64,000 bases of DNA, from positions 7,413,445-7,477,444 of the forward strand of contig NC_019729.1 of assembly GCF_000317475.1 (NCBI RefSeq), written 5' to 3'. This DNA is from Oscillatoria nigro-viridis PCC 7112. GTDB taxonomy: Bacteria > Cyanobacteriota > Cyanobacteriia > Cyanobacteriales > Microcoleaceae. Within the stretch, counting starts at the first letter, position 1. The number at the start of each line of letters is the position of its first letter. The position numbers were made by a program, and so were the translations under genes. Positions 55,174 through 64,000 of this stretch are shown piece after piece. Below the pieces are notes generated by a model. The model was not told the DNA's origin and made no database searches. It saw nothing but the letters and a program-made list of their open reading frames with translations.

Positions 55174-55279
55174 TATAGCAATCCTCGCATCATTTGTGAA
55201 TTTCTTACTCCCGAGCGAGCGGCTTCGGGGAGGGTTGGGGTGGGGTAAAAAATTTACGACTCCTGCAAGGATTGCTATA
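55174..55279. repeat. 106-bp element with 12-bp terminal inverted repeats
   Basis: TATAGCAATCCT at 55174-55185 and AGGATTGCTATA at 55268-55279 are exact inverted copies, and the palindromic context extends a few bases inside (CGCA, TGCA). It is a possible small non-autonomous element. Confidence 0.6.
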
Positions 55280-55470
55280 TGCCGATTTGAGATTTTAGGA
55301 TTTTAGCTTTTCCTTCCTTCTTCCTTATCTCCTAGATAACTAAAGCCTTCTTCCATCCATCCGTTACATCTGTTACATCGCAAGAAAGCGAATCCGTAGC
55401 CGAACTTCCTTCTGCTATAAAAAATGGGGCGAGCCCGAAGCCCGCCCCACCAAAAATTATGCTGCTGCTA

Positions 55471-57486
55471 TTAACCCAACAGCGCCTGAGCCTTAGCTAC
55501 CACATTATCAACGGTGTAGCCAAACTTTTCTAAAGCAACGGGGCCCGGTGCAGAAGCGCCGAATCTGTCGATGCTGATGCTATCGCCTTCGGAACCCAAA
55601 TAACGTCCCCAGCCGAAGCTACAAGCTGCTTCAACGGCCAACCGCTTAGTAACAGCTTTCGGCAGTACCGATTCGCGGTAAGCGGCATCTTGTAAGTCGA
55701 ACAATTCCCAGCAAGGCATCGAAACTACGCGCACTTTATTACCTGCAGCGCGCAATTTTTCAGCGGCATCAACGCAGAGGTAGGTTTCGCCGCCGGTGCC
55801 GATTAAAATGATGTCGGGAGTGCCGCCGTCGTCGGACAAAATGTAAGCGCCTTTGGCCGTTCCTTCGATCGAACTTCCAGCCAAATTGGGCAGATTTTGG
55901 CGCGACAAAGCCATTAAAGTTGGGCGAGTGCGGCTTTCAACTGCCACTTTGTAAGCGCCGGATGTTTCATTACCATCAGCAGGGCGCATTACCAACAAAT
56001 CGGGAATTACGCGCAAAGAAGCGATAGTTTCCACGGGTTGGTGAGTGGGGCCGTCTTCGCCCAAGGCTACGGAGTCGTGAGTCATTACATAAATAACTCC
56101 AGCTTCCGAGAGTGCAGAGAGGCGAATTGCGCCCCGCATATAGTCAGCAAATACCAAGAAAGTAGCGCAGTAAGGAATTAAACCGCCGTGGAGGAGCAAG
56201 CCGTTGGCGATCGCGCCCATGCCGTGCTCCCGCACGCCAAACCGCAGGTTGCGTCCTTCGTACTGACCTTTTTGGAAGTCTTTTTCACCCTTGAGCAAAG
56301 TCATGTTAGAAGATGCCAAGTCAGCGGAACCGCCGATCAATTCAGGTAGCACACCTGCCAAAGCATTCAAACACTTTCCAGAATGATTCCGAGTGGAATC
56401 TGCTTTATCTTCCGGCTTGTATGTCGGCAAAACTTTATCCCAACCTTCAGGAAGTTTGCCGGCCACCGTGCGCTCGTATTCTGCTGCTTCTGCAGGATAT
56501 GCTGCTTTATAAGCATCAAAAGCTGTCTGCCATTCTTGTTCAGCTTGAGCGCCGCGATCGACTGCTTTGCGGAAGTGAGCCAAAGCATCATCGGGAACCA
56601 CAAACGGTGGGTGTTCCCAATTCAAGAAATCGCGAGTTGCTTGCACTTCATCGCTACCCAAAGCAGCACCGTGAGCGCTGTAAGAATCCCGTTTATTCGG
56701 AGAACCGTAACCGATGATCGTGCGGATTTTAATCATCGACGGTTTGTCCGTCACTTTCTTGGATTCTTCAATAGCTTTGTGAACTGCTTCTAAGCTAGTA
56801 TCTTCGTCAAGATTGGTATTATCTACAGTAACAACGTGCCAGCCGTAGGCTTCAAAACGCTTGCCCACATCTTCAGTAAAGGCTAAATTAGTATTACCTT
56901 CAATGGAAATGTGATTGTCATCGTACAAGGCAATTAATTTGCCCAGTCCCAGGTGTCCGGCCAAAGAACAAGCTTCGCCAGAAACACCTTCCATTTGGCA
57001 GCCGTCACCCAAAATTACATAGGTGTAGTGGTCAACAATTGTGTGGTCGGGTTTGTTAAACTTAGCAGCGAGGTGAGCTTCTGCCATTGCCAAACCGACG
57101 GCATTAGCAATTCCTTGTCCCAGGGGGCCTGTGGTAACTTCTACGCCTTCGGTGACGAAGTTTTCGGGGTGTCCGGGGGTTTTGGATTCCCACTGGCGAA
57201 ATTGCTTGATGTCGTCGAGGGTGACGCTATCGTAGCCGGTCAAGTACAGGAGGGCGTACTGTAGCATACAGCCGTGGCCGGCGGAGAGGACGAAGCGATC
57301 GCGGTTAAACCACTTGGGGTTTTTGGGGTTGAACCGCATGAACCGATCCCACAGCACAAAGGCCATAGGGGCAGCGCCCATCGGCAGTCCCGGGTGTCCT
57401 GATTTTGCTTTTTCTACCGCATCGATGGCCAAAAAGCGAATAGAGTTGATGCAGAGTTCTTCGAGTGATTGGGTTGCAACAGCCAT
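55471..57486 (-). CDS. tkt: Transketolase
   Basis: A 671-residue thiamine-diphosphate enzyme of the Calvin cycle and pentose phosphate pathway, moving two-carbon units between sugar phosphates. It shows the N-terminal domain [17 protein letters not shown], the ThDP motif [13 protein letters not shown] near 160, the middle-domain FREHGMGAI-type sequence (here [13 protein letters not shown]) and [16 protein letters not shown] near 470, and a C-terminal regulatory-like domain. It is full length and cytosolic. Dense codon bias and strong conservation suggest high expression. It is a single gene, flanked by repeat-rich gaps. Confidence 0.97.
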   Translation of the reverse strand: MAVATQSLEELCINSIRFLAIDAVEKAKSGHPGLPMGAAPMAFVLWDRFMRFNPKNPKWFNRDRFVLSAGHGCMLQYALLYLTGYDSVTLDDIKQFRQWESKTPGHPENFVTEGVEVTTGPLGQGIANAVGLAMAEAHLAAKFNKPDHTIVDHYTYVILGDGCQMEGVSGEACSLAGHLGLGKLIALYDDNHISIEGNTNLAFTEDVGKRFEAYGWHVVTVDNTNLDEDTSLEAVHKAIEESKKVTDKPSMIKIRTIIGYGSPNKRDSYSAHGAALGSDEVQATRDFLNWEHPPFVVPDDALAHFRKAVDRGAQAEQEWQTAFDAYKAAYPAEAAEYERTVAGKLPEGWDKVLPTYKPEDKADSTRNHSGKCLNALAGVLPELIGGSADLASSNMTLLKGEKDFQKGQYEGRNLRFGVREHGMGAIANGLLLHGGLIPYCATFLVFADYMRGAIRLSALSEAGVIYVMTHDSVALGEDGPTHQPVETIASLRVIPDLLVMRPADGNETSGAYKVAVESRTRPTLMALSRQNLPNLAGSSIEGTAKGAYILSDDGGTPDIILIGTGGETYLCVDAAEKLRAAGNKVRVVSMPCWELFDLQDAAYRESVLPKAVTKRLAVEAACSFGWGRYLGSEGDSISIDRFGASAPGPVALEKFGYTVDNVVAKAQALLG

Positions 57487-57967
57487 AATTCTGGTTTTTA
57501 TATGTTAAGAGAGAGTGTGTGTGGTCGATTCTGACAGAGGTGCGATGAGCCGAGTTCGATCGCTCGCGTTTCTGCTGTTCAGTTTCTGTGGAACTGCCGT
57601 GAGGCTGCACTACATATCATCTCACCAGTTGCGATCGACAGACAACTTAATTTTTTAATGTTTCGGTCGCTTTGTGCAGTCATCGCAAATTGCGATCGGA
57701 GATATTTCTGGGGCGAGTGCGGGTCTGTGCGATCGGGCTACGAGAGGGTTTAACTTAATTATTTAGCAAATTGGCTCTCAAAACCACCCTGTTATGATAA
57801 AGTTTGGTGTTTCTGACATCTTGCAGCTTTGTCACGAACAGGCAAGATGCCTGTGAAGCGAAGAGTGAATTTTCTTGTGGGGCGTTGCTTTGAGCAACGC
57901 CCGATCGCACGATCGCCAGAATAGTGCAAGATGTCAGATATTTGTAATTTTAATCAGGCAATAACTA
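57487..57967. promoter_or_regulatory. Divergent region between tkt and lysS
   Basis: The 481-bp gap must contain the promoters of both genes. Its tkt half has several CGATCG strings. Its lysS half is occupied by the 127-bp palindromic element at 57812-57938. No specific operator was recognised. Confidence 0.5.
57812..57938. repeat. 127-bp element with 14-bp terminal inverted repeats
   Basis: TCTGACATCTTGCA at 57812-57825 and TGCAAGATGTCAGA at 57925-57938 are exact inverted copies. Inside is GAACAGGCAAGATGCCTG near 57836, related to the repeats at 5536-5629, and CCTGTGAAGCGA, related to the palindrome at 54958. It sits 30 bp upstream of lysS. Confidence 0.75.
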
Positions 57968-59521
57968 ATGACTCTGAGTGAAGCCGAAGTCCGCAGTCAA
58001 AAAGTAGACGAACTGCGATCGCAAGGCATAGAACCGTATCCCAGTGAATCCTACGCGCGATCGCACACAGCCAAGCAAGTTCGCCAAATATTTAGTCAGC
58101 CGGGAAAAGAACTCGAAAACGGACAAAGTGACCCCGAAGAAATTCCCCTGCGATTAGCCGGCCGCATCACTTCCAAGCGAGACAGCGGCAAAATTGGTTT
58201 CATCGATTTAAAAGACGCCACAGACAAAATTCAACTCAAAATCGAGAAAAAAATAGTAACCGGCGAAGTTGGTTTGAGCTTTGAACAAATTAAAAAATTG
58301 CTCGATGTCGGCGATTTTGTCGGCGTCGAAGGTATCGGCTGCCGCACCCCCAGGGGAGAACTTTCTATTTTAGTGAGGGAATTAAAGCTGTTATCAAAAG
58401 CTACCATTCAATTTCCCGATGCTTATTACGGAATTAACGACCCCGAAGTTTGCCGCCGTCACCGCGAAATGGATTTGGCAAGCAACCAAGATGCGCTCAA
58501 CCGTTTTATGCTGCGAAGCCGCATCGTTCAAAGCATCCGTTCCTATCTCTGGCAAGCAAATTTTTACGAAATAGAAACGCCGACACTGCAAGCTATTTAC
58601 GGCGGTGCTGCTGCCAAGCCATTCATCACTCACCACAATGCTTTAGAGGTGGATTTGTATTTGCGAGTGGCTCCAGAATTATTCTTAAAAAGAGCGATTT
58701 GCGGCGGTTTCGAGCGAGTATTTGAACTAGGGAAAGCATTTAGAAATGAGGGCATTGACAGCACCCACAATCCAGAGTTTACCTCTTTAGAAGTTTACCA
58801 AGCTTATGCTGATGTCTTCGACATTTTAACAGTTGTCGAAGACGTGATATGTTTCGCAGCGGCTGCTGTATTTGGGGATGTCAAAGAAATTGAAAATCAG
58901 GGGGAAACGATTAGTTTAGAACGCAAGTTCGACTACAGCGAAAAATATCCCGGTTTCAGCGGCAAACACTGGCAAGTGAAAACGATGGTAGAAGCTGTCA
59001 GAGACGAGTTTGGGCTGGATTTTGACAGTTTGGACTTGGAAAGTGCGATCGACTCTGCAACCAAACTAGAATTGCACCTCTCTAAGTTAGAACAACAGAG
59101 TTTAGGCTACGTGCTCTATGCAGTTTTTGACAAGTTAGTTGTTCCCAAACTAATTCAACCTACATTCATCATCGACTACCCTGTTGAAGTCAGTCCCTTA
59201 GCAAAAGGACATCGCAGCAAGCCCGGATTTGTAGAACGTTTCGAGCTATTTATCAACGGTACAGAATACTCGAACGGCTTCTCAGAATTGAACGATCCGA
59301 AAGAGCAAAGAAAGCGGTTTGAGGAACAGTTAGCGCAGAAAAATGCCGGCGATGACGAAGCGCATCCAATGGATGAAGACTTTATTCAAGCGCTATCTTT
59401 GGGAATGCCTAATTGTGCGGGCATGGGCATCGGCGTAGACAGATTGGTGATGCTTTTAACTAATACTCAAAGCATCCGAGATGCCGTCATGTTCCCGACA
59501 ATGCGGCCGGTCAAAGATTGA
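57968..59521 (+). CDS. lysS: Lysyl-tRNA synthetase (class II)
   Basis: A 517-residue class II synthetase. The N-terminal OB-fold anticodon domain (about 55-150) reads LAGRITSKRDSGKIGFIDLKD. The catalytic core has motif 1 (RSRIVQSIRSYLWQANFYEIETPTL), motif 2 (FRNEGIDSTHNPEFTSLEVY, near residues 257-277) and motif 3 (GMPNCAGMGIGVDRLVMLLT near the C-terminus). Length is standard. It charges tRNA-Lys in the cytosol. The start codon is preceded by A+T-rich sequence without a strong Shine-Dalgarno. It is divergent from tkt and followed by hairpin repeats. Confidence 0.97.
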   Translation: MTLSEAEVRSQKVDELRSQGIEPYPSESYARSHTAKQVRQIFSQPGKELENGQSDPEEIPLRLAGRITSKRDSGKIGFIDLKDATDKIQLKIEKKIVTGEVGLSFEQIKKLLDVGDFVGVEGIGCRTPRGELSILVRELKLLSKATIQFPDAYYGINDPEVCRRHREMDLASNQDALNRFMLRSRIVQSIRSYLWQANFYEIETPTLQAIYGGAAAKPFITHHNALEVDLYLRVAPELFLKRAICGGFERVFELGKAFRNEGIDSTHNPEFTSLEVYQAYADVFDILTVVEDVICFAAAAVFGDVKEIENQGETISLERKFDYSEKYPGFSGKHWQVKTMVEAVRDEFGLDFDSLDLESAIDSATKLELHLSKLEQQSLGYVLYAVFDKLVVPKLIQPTFIIDYPVEVSPLAKGHRSKPGFVERFELFINGTEYSNGFSELNDPKEQRKRFEEQLAQKNAGDDEAHPMDEDFIQALSLGMPNCAGMGIGVDRLVMLLTNTQSIRDAVMFPTMRPVKD

Positions 59522-59533
59522 TTCGTAAGGTTT

Positions 59534-59918
59534 TGTAGGGGCGGGTTCACGAATAACATTTAATTCCCAAAAACAATATATATAAACCCGCCCTCACCCC
59601 ACAAATAACCTACATCAACCTTGACTTCGATCGAATGCGAAAAATGTTCATTGCGATTTACCGTTGGGCGGGGGCGGGTTTATTTAAATCATCAATTATT
59701 GGCTGATATTGCGGGTGAAACCCGCCCCTACAATTCTGCAAACAATGTGCATTGCTATTGTTTGTTGGGTGGGGCGGGTTTATTTAAATTATTAATTATT
59801 GGCTAATATTGTTGGTGAAACCCGCCCCGACAATTATGGGATTTACCGTTGGGCGGGGGCGGGTTTATTTAAATCATCAATTATTGGCTGATATTGGTGG
59901 TGAAACCCGCCCCTACAA
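59534..59918. repeat. Block of GGGGCGGGTTT hairpin repeats
   Basis: A leading half-unit (GTAGGGGCGGGTT, 59535) is followed by three roughly 80-bp hairpin units at about 59656-59735, 59761-59837 and 59840-59918. Each runs from GGGCGGGTTTATTTAAAT to GTGAAACCCGCCCC. Units one and three are almost identical. This is the same family as 2891-3170. A 61-codon open frame inside is repeat-derived and is not called. Confidence 0.9.
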
Positions 59919-59941
59919 GCCTGAATTTAACAGATTTAATG

Positions 59942-60541
59942 TCACCGCATAAACGAACCGACAACACCGTTCAAATCTTCAGCCAAAGGATTTCCCAAAG
60001 CCTTAAACTTCCACTCGCCGCCTTCTCGATAAACTTCTCCCATCAACATATTTAATTTTCCTTCATAAGATGGGTCATTTGACAAGCGATAGCGAGCTAT
60101 TTCTTTCCCGGCGGCATCTACAGCTCTCACGAAAGCATTTTCTACCAGCCCAAAATGCTGTTTTCTCTCTTTCCCATCGTAAATATTAACGCCCAAAATT
60201 ATTTTGTGATATTGTGCTGGCAAAGAACTCAATTTCACCAATATTTGTTCGTCGTCTCCCTCTCCCTCGCCCGTGAGATTGTCCCCTGAGTGAACAACAG
60301 TTTGGTCTTTTGACTCCAAATGAGAGTAATAAATTACATCTTCTTTGTAGTTCTTGATTTTGCCATTTTCTCCCAGCAGCAGAGCGTAGGAATCTAAGTC
60401 AAAATTGGCACCGCTGCTTCGGCCGAAAAGACCTTTTTTAGCTTGTGCAACATCCCAGCCCAAAGCCATTGTCAGTCTGGACAAGTCGTATTCGCTTTTG
60501 CTGAGAACGATCGATTGTCCTTTTGTCAAGTTGATAGCCAT
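59942..60541 (-). CDS. TerD-family protein
   Basis: A 199-residue TerD-domain protein: MAINLTKGQSIVLSKS, MALGWDVAQ, FDLDSYALLLGENGKI, VHSGDNLTGEGEGDDEQI with the calcium-binding acidic cluster, and VENAFVRAVDAAGKE. TerD proteins bind calcium and belong to the tellurite/stress (ter) module. This copy is the most diverged of the three in the group. It is separated from the TerD-vWA gene upstream by 81 bp on the same strand, so it is probably co-transcribed. Its molecular role is unknown even in model systems. Confidence 0.88.
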   Translation of the reverse strand: MAINLTKGQSIVLSKSEYDLSRLTMALGWDVAQAKKGLFGRSSGANFDLDSYALLLGENGKIKNYKEDVIYYSHLESKDQTVVHSGDNLTGEGEGDDEQILVKLSSLPAQYHKIILGVNIYDGKERKQHFGLVENAFVRAVDAAGKEIARYRLSNDPSYEGKLNMLMGEVYREGGEWKFKALGNPLAEDLNGVVGSFMR

Positions 60542-60622
60542 AGTTTTGTGATTTTGTAATGTTTCTGGTGAAGTTGAATGATTGCCCTAAGCTAGCATTT
60601 TTTTTTGCTGCAAAAGCTGTTT

Positions 60623-62077
60623 CTAGGGTAAGAGATTTTTGATTCGTGCTGATTTTACCCAATTTGGATATTCGGCGGTCAACAAATCGTATAATTCCTC
60701 ATCGGCAATATGTTCCGGGTCTTCTAAACTGAAGAAATCGGCGTTGTCTAGGTAGCGATCGCCCATTTCGTCAAGCTGCTCTAAAAAGCTAAAATCGCTC
60801 GCTGCGGCTCTTGCTAACCACCCGCGAACTCCCTTACTTTTGACATCTTTCTGCGACTTGCCGATCGCCATAAACTGCCAAAATATCGGCTCGCGGGACG
60901 ACCATTGTAGCTGCTGCTTGCTTTCCGATTCGTCTGCCGTTTCTCCATCCGTGACAAACATCACGTAGACAGGTCGATCGGCTTTAATAGGTGCGTACCG
61001 CCTGCTACCGCGACCGTCAGGAAAATAGAAGTTTCTAATTTCCTTCATCACTTTACCGTAGTAAGTACCTCCTTCTAAAGGATACTGTTGCAGTATGTGG
61101 TGAATGAAGTTTGAGAAATTGTCGATCGACATTTCACCGGGATTGTGGGGGTTGACTCCAAACAGAAATATGTCGATCGATCCGTTGTCATCAAACCGAC
61201 ATCCCAAAGCCAAAATCTTCTCTGCCAAACGCTGAATTTTTCCTGAACTGTATAGGGAAGACATGGAAGCCGAAATATCGAGGCAAAGCGCTACTTGAGC
61301 ATCGTGATTTGTGAGATTTGCCTTTTTTAGCGAGATATCGGCTTTCTTGGCGAGATTGAAAATGTGCGGCGCTTTCTCCTCAAGCTTTTTGTCTAATGCT
61401 ATAGCTTTCTGACTTTTGTGGCTATCTTCAATAACTGGTAATTTAGGCAGTTCTACTGTACGTTTTGCTGGTTTTTCTTGCGGTTGAATCTCTGAATGAT
61501 ATTTCTCAACAAAACTCTGCAACCCGGCTTTATATCCTTGTCCTACGGCCTGAAATCTCCAAGCTGCATCTTTTTTATACAACCGTCCGAACTCGACTGC
61601 TGTTTCTTCAGAAAAACCTTCTGTTAAATCATAGCGCGCTAGTTCGCTGTCGGTTGCGCGATCGTACAATCGGATAAAAGCATTTCTGATTTGGCTGAAA
61701 TTTTGATGTTTAGCTTGTGCGTCGTGAATTGTGACCACAAAGACCATTTCCTCAACCGCAGCCGTTACTTTTCCTAAGTCTACATAAATTGTCTCGTCAT
61801 CTCCTTGAGTTTGACCGGTTTGATTATCTCCCGAATGGGCGATCGCTCCGTCCGGCGACTGCGAGTTATTGTAAAATACAAAGTATCTTTCATCGGGGAT
61901 TTTGCCATCAGAACCTAATGCAAAAACCGAGGCATCGATATCGCAGCTTTGCTGGTTTGAGTCTGAGAAATTTAGTTCACTTGCTATTTCCCACCCCAGG
62001 GCGATCGCAACTTTTGTTAAACTTGGAGTTGTTTTAGAAAGATTGAATCTTTCGCCCTTCTTTAATTGAATTCCCAT
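60623..62077 (-). CDS. TerD-vWA fusion protein (TerF-like)
   Basis: A 484-residue protein. The start is ATG 62077 (MGIQLKKGERFNLSK), eight bases after GAGGTGA; a frame to 62125 has no ribosome-binding site. Residues 1-190 form a TerD domain (CDIDASVFALGSDGKI, HSGDNQTGQTQGDDETI). A charged linker (about 200-270) leads to a von Willebrand A domain (about 275-480) with the metal site DISASM (MIDAS DxSxS) and FVTDGETADESE. This is the TerF layout. The vWA domain probably bridges Ca2+-bound TerD proteins to other ter components. The neighbours on both sides are TerD genes. Confidence 0.88.
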   Translation of the reverse strand: MGIQLKKGERFNLSKTTPSLTKVAIALGWEIASELNFSDSNQQSCDIDASVFALGSDGKIPDERYFVFYNNSQSPDGAIAHSGDNQTGQTQGDDETIYVDLGKVTAAVEEMVFVVTIHDAQAKHQNFSQIRNAFIRLYDRATDSELARYDLTEGFSEETAVEFGRLYKKDAAWRFQAVGQGYKAGLQSFVEKYHSEIQPQEKPAKRTVELPKLPVIEDSHKSQKAIALDKKLEEKAPHIFNLAKKADISLKKANLTNHDAQVALCLDISASMSSLYSSGKIQRLAEKILALGCRFDDNGSIDIFLFGVNPHNPGEMSIDNFSNFIHHILQQYPLEGGTYYGKVMKEIRNFYFPDGRGSRRYAPIKADRPVYVMFVTDGETADESESKQQLQWSSREPIFWQFMAIGKSQKDVKSKGVRGWLARAAASDFSFLEQLDEMGDRYLDNADFFSLEDPEHIADEELYDLLTAEYPNWVKSARIKNLLP

Positions 62078-62200
62078 CTGGTTTATCACCTCATGAGTCT
62101 GATTGATTAAAATCGAGGGAAACATTCCTGCTTCCGAATTTCCCCTCGATTTATTTAGATAGGAGCGATCCTCTTCGAGGGCTTCGCTAACGACCTTTTA

Positions 62201-62770
62201 TCAGGCATACTTGTCTACAAAGCTTTGCAAGCCGGAATTGTAACCTTGTCCTACAGCTTGGAACCTCCACTCGCCGTCTTTCTTGTAAAGTCTGCCAAAC
62301 TCTACCGCTGTCTCCCTAGAAAAATCCTCGTCCAAATCGTACTTCGTTACCTCTGTGTTCGTAGTAGTGTCGTAAATCCTGATAAAAGCATTTCGCACTT
62401 GACCGAAGTTTTGCCTTCTCGATTCTGCTTCGTGGATAGTTACCACAAACACAATTTCTTGCACCGCCGGATCGACTTTGGTTAAATCGACTGTAACGGT
62501 TTCATCATCGCCAAATCCTTCTCCGGTTCTGCTATCTCCCAGATGTATTACAGAAGTGTCCGGCGATTGGTTGTTGTTGTAGAAAACAAAGTATTTTTCG
62601 CTGGGGATTTTGCCAGTAGCCCCCAACATAAACACGGAAGCATCTAAGTCAAACGCTGCGCCGGTGTCTGTAGCGTTGAGATCCCATCCCAAACCAATTC
62701 CGGCATTTTTCAACCCCGGTGCTTCTTTAGAGAGATTGATTCTCCCGCCTTTTTCCAAATTGATAGACAT
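62201..62770 (-). CDS. terD: TerD-family protein
   Basis: A 189-residue canonical TerD: MSINLEKGGRINLSKEAPGL, GIGLGWDLNATDTGAAFDLD, HLGDSRTGEGFGDDETV with the Ca2+ cluster, and VRNAFIRIYDTTTNTEVTKYD. The start is ATG 62770, after CAGGAGAG; a further ATG at 62791 adds seven residues without support. It is the first gene of the minus-strand ter group, followed after 123 bp by the TerD-vWA gene. Its TerD domain is closer to that of the fusion than to the third copy, which suggests local duplication. No TerC or TerB gene is in the window. Confidence 0.9.
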   Translation of the reverse strand: MSINLEKGGRINLSKEAPGLKNAGIGLGWDLNATDTGAAFDLDASVFMLGATGKIPSEKYFVFYNNNQSPDTSVIHLGDSRTGEGFGDDETVTVDLTKVDPAVQEIVFVVTIHEAESRRQNFGQVRNAFIRIYDTTTNTEVTKYDLDEDFSRETAVEFGRLYKKDGEWRFQAVGQGYNSGLQSFVDKYA

Positions 62771-62910
62771 TTGCTCTCCTGTTCGCAACATCTTTGATAT
62801 TATTGTTAACAGTTATATCACAAATTTTAAATGTCAAGTATAAGATGTCTTCCCTTTAAACGATTGATTTAGGAGCGATCGCGCTCAGGCACATAGCGCT
62901 GTTATTTCAC

Positions 62911-63462
62911 TCATTCATTTTGCAAATTTGCCAAAATCCGATCGACCGTTTCTTGAACCGTTAGATGGGTTGAATCCAGCCAATAACCGAGACGAGGAGT
63001 TTCGGTGCGGAGGATGCGATCGAATGCATAAACCATTGTTTCGTTGGCATATCCGGTCTTGGATCTTGCTGCATCTCGTGCCGCTACAACCTCTGCCTGG
63101 GGACACAGAACGATCGCTGACAACGGTACATCATGAAACGCGGCGACCACCTCACTGAGTGCCGAACCAATGATGATGTCTTGATAGACAACCGTAAAGC
63201 CAGCCTGGAGATATTGTCGCGCTGCCATTGCTGCCAGGTGATAGCGCAGTTGAAGTTGCTGATATGCCTCTGCTGACAAATTTAACGCCATTTCCGCCTG
63301 CCCATTCACAATCATGCGACGAAAGATATCTCCGCGCAGGTGAACACTTTTGGGCAACCGTTCGGCAAGTGATTGGGCAGCAGTTGATTTGCCAGCAGCC
63401 ATGTTCCCCGTAATCATAATAATTTGTGGCTGATGATTTGCAGCTTGTTGATTGCTGTTCAT
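62911..63462 (-). CDS. Small P-loop kinase / phosphotransferase-like protein
   Basis: A 183-residue P-loop NTPase of the zeta-toxin/chloramphenicol-phosphotransferase-like group. Walker A is GNMAAGKS near 19-26, LRGDIFRRMIVNG near 43 binds the substrate side, VYQDIIIG is the Walker B-like strand near 93, and a lid Arg region DAARSKTGYANE follows. It is a stand-alone enzyme that should phosphorylate a small molecule, but the substrate cannot be told. There is no antitoxin-like neighbour, so a zeta-type toxin role is unlikely. Annotated homologues are usually called AAA-family ATPases. Confidence 0.75.
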   Translation of the reverse strand: MNSNQQAANHQPQIIMITGNMAAGKSTAAQSLAERLPKSVHLRGDIFRRMIVNGQAEMALNLSAEAYQQLQLRYHLAAMAARQYLQAGFTVVYQDIIIGSALSEVVAAFHDVPLSAIVLCPQAEVVAARDAARSKTGYANETMVYAFDRILRTETPRLGYWLDSTHLTVQETVDRILANLQNE

Positions 63463-63550
63463 ACTGTTTGTAATAGATTCAATGACTTAGCGCTACAAAA
63501 AACGAGTGAGTAATAACGAGTAAATCTCAAATCGGCTCACAAATTTGTGT

Positions 63551-64000
63551 TCAAGGGAGTAAATTAACAAATTGCTTTTGGTACTCATCCTCTGCCATCA
63601 GTTCTCTGGTGCTTTCTACCCTGTCTAAAAACACGATTCCATCTAAATGGTCGTGTTCGTGTTGAAAAATCCGGGCCACAAAGTCTGTCAATTCTTGTCG
63701 GTGGAGTTGGCCGTCTCTACTGGTGTATTCTATCTCGATCGCCCTACTTCTGGGCACCAAGCCCCGAATCCCCGGAATGCTCAAACAGCCTTCCCAGTCT
63801 TTGACTGTCTCTGTTGATGCAGCCACAATCCGGGGATTAATCATCGCTGTGGGTTCCATGTGGGGTGCTTGGGGATACCGCAAATTGGGGCGAGATGCGA
63901 CGATGAACAGGCGATCGGACTGAGCCGCTTGAGGGGCGGCAATCCCTACTCCGTGCGCGTGTTGTACGGTAGAGATTAAGCCGTCAATCAACTGTTGAAC
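63551..64000 (-). CDS. def: Peptide deformylase, 5' end outside the window
   Basis: The visible 150 or so residues cover most of a peptide deformylase, which removes the formyl group from new proteins. The three motifs are present: GVGIAAPQ (G motif), EGCLSIPG with the metal Cys, and QHEHDHLDG with the HExxH-type metal histidines (HEHDH). The frame remains open to the window edge (codons before LIDGLISTVQHAHG), so the true start lies beyond 64000. The C-terminus (MAEDEYQKQFVNLLP) is complete. Confidence 0.95.
   Translation of the reverse strand, partial: VQQLIDGLISTVQHAHGVGIAAPQAAQSDRLFIVASRPNLRYPQAPHMEPTAMINPRIVAASTETVKDWEGCLSIPGIRGLVPRSRAIEIEYTSRDGQLHRQELTDFVARIFQHEHDHLDGIVFLDRVESTRELMAEDEYQKQFVNLLP

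Larger units (their letters stand above)
54692..55470. other. 779-bp repeat-rich gap
   Basis: No gene is credible. Contents in order are paired AAAACCCGG and AACTGGTTTT strings near 54790-54855, the long nested palindrome at 54930-55038, a 14-bp x3 tandem repeat at 55101-55142, and an element with 12-bp terminal inverted repeats at 55174-55279. A G+C-rich hairpin-like stretch near 55424-55452 lies just after the transketolase gene. Confidence 0.6.

Noticed and set aside
59621-59806. Open frame inside the GGGGCGGGTTT repeats
   Set aside because: Its codons come from the repeat units, with hairpin-derived repetition in the product.
62911-63462. Zeta-toxin identity for the P-loop protein
   Set aside because: No epsilon-type antitoxin is next to it and the motifs fit several small-molecule kinases equally well.

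Overview
The window looks like chromosomal DNA of a filamentous cyanobacterium, probably of the Oscillatoria/Microcoleus kind. The evidence is very frequent HIP1-type octamers (GCGATCGC), a complete kaiA-kaiB-kaiC circadian locus, a fused modBC gene, pentapeptide-repeat proteins, many large GAF/PAS histidine kinases, and intergenic DNA full of short tandem heptamers and palindromic repeats. The genus is inference; nothing here fixes it.

Layout. 1-9 kb: housekeeping and small-molecule genes (agmatinase-type ureohydrolase, thioredoxin-like protein, ModA and fused ModBC, MsrB, PyrH-Frr), then a decayed FAD reductase gene and a NADAR protein. 9-16 kb: a triple-GAF histidine kinase with bilin-lyase-type cysteines, two pentapeptide-repeat proteins on the minus strand, a 1.1 kb gap with two CRP-like sites, an orphan IS630-type helix-turn-helix protein and a CsoR/InrS-like metal sensor. 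16-26.5 kb is the most accessory part: an HtrA protease, a MITE-like element, an RNA ligase, an 802-residue calmodulin-like EF-hand/Erv1-type thiol oxidase fusion, a duplicated MGEAKRRK/TPR gene cluster with a nearly perfect 102-bp coding repeat, a Cys/His-rich nuclease-like protein, toxin-antitoxin debris and an intact DUF433/PIN-like pair.

26.5-36.3 kb: GST-like and TPR proteins, then a CBS-hybrid histidine kinase with degenerate receivers divergent from kaiABC. 36.6-54.7 kb is a signalling island. It holds a GGDEF-EAL pseudogene, an RsbQ-like hydrolase overlapping a PAS-GAF-GGDEF gene, tRNA-Arg(CCG), a four-gene run (dCache hybrid kinase, receiver-kinase, receiver, receiver-PAS-cyclase), two minus-strand receiver-kinases, a decayed Rcp1-like receiver, an intact Rcp1-like receiver, and a PAS kinase with an ETR1-type ethylene-binding domain. 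55-64 kb: transketolase, lysyl-tRNA synthetase, a TerD-TerF-TerD group, a small P-loop kinase-like protein and the 3' part of a peptide deformylase.

How the parts may work together: the 38-55 kb stretch can convert several inputs (hydrolase product, possible bilin light sensing, periplasmic ligand, ethylene) into c-di-GMP, cAMP/cGMP and phospho-receiver outputs. The strongest candidate for something undescribed is the Ca2+-binding thiol oxidase at 18.5-20.9 kb. The hydrolase/diguanylate cyclase pair and the MGEAKRRK-TPR cluster come next. All functions are read from sequence motifs; no search was run.
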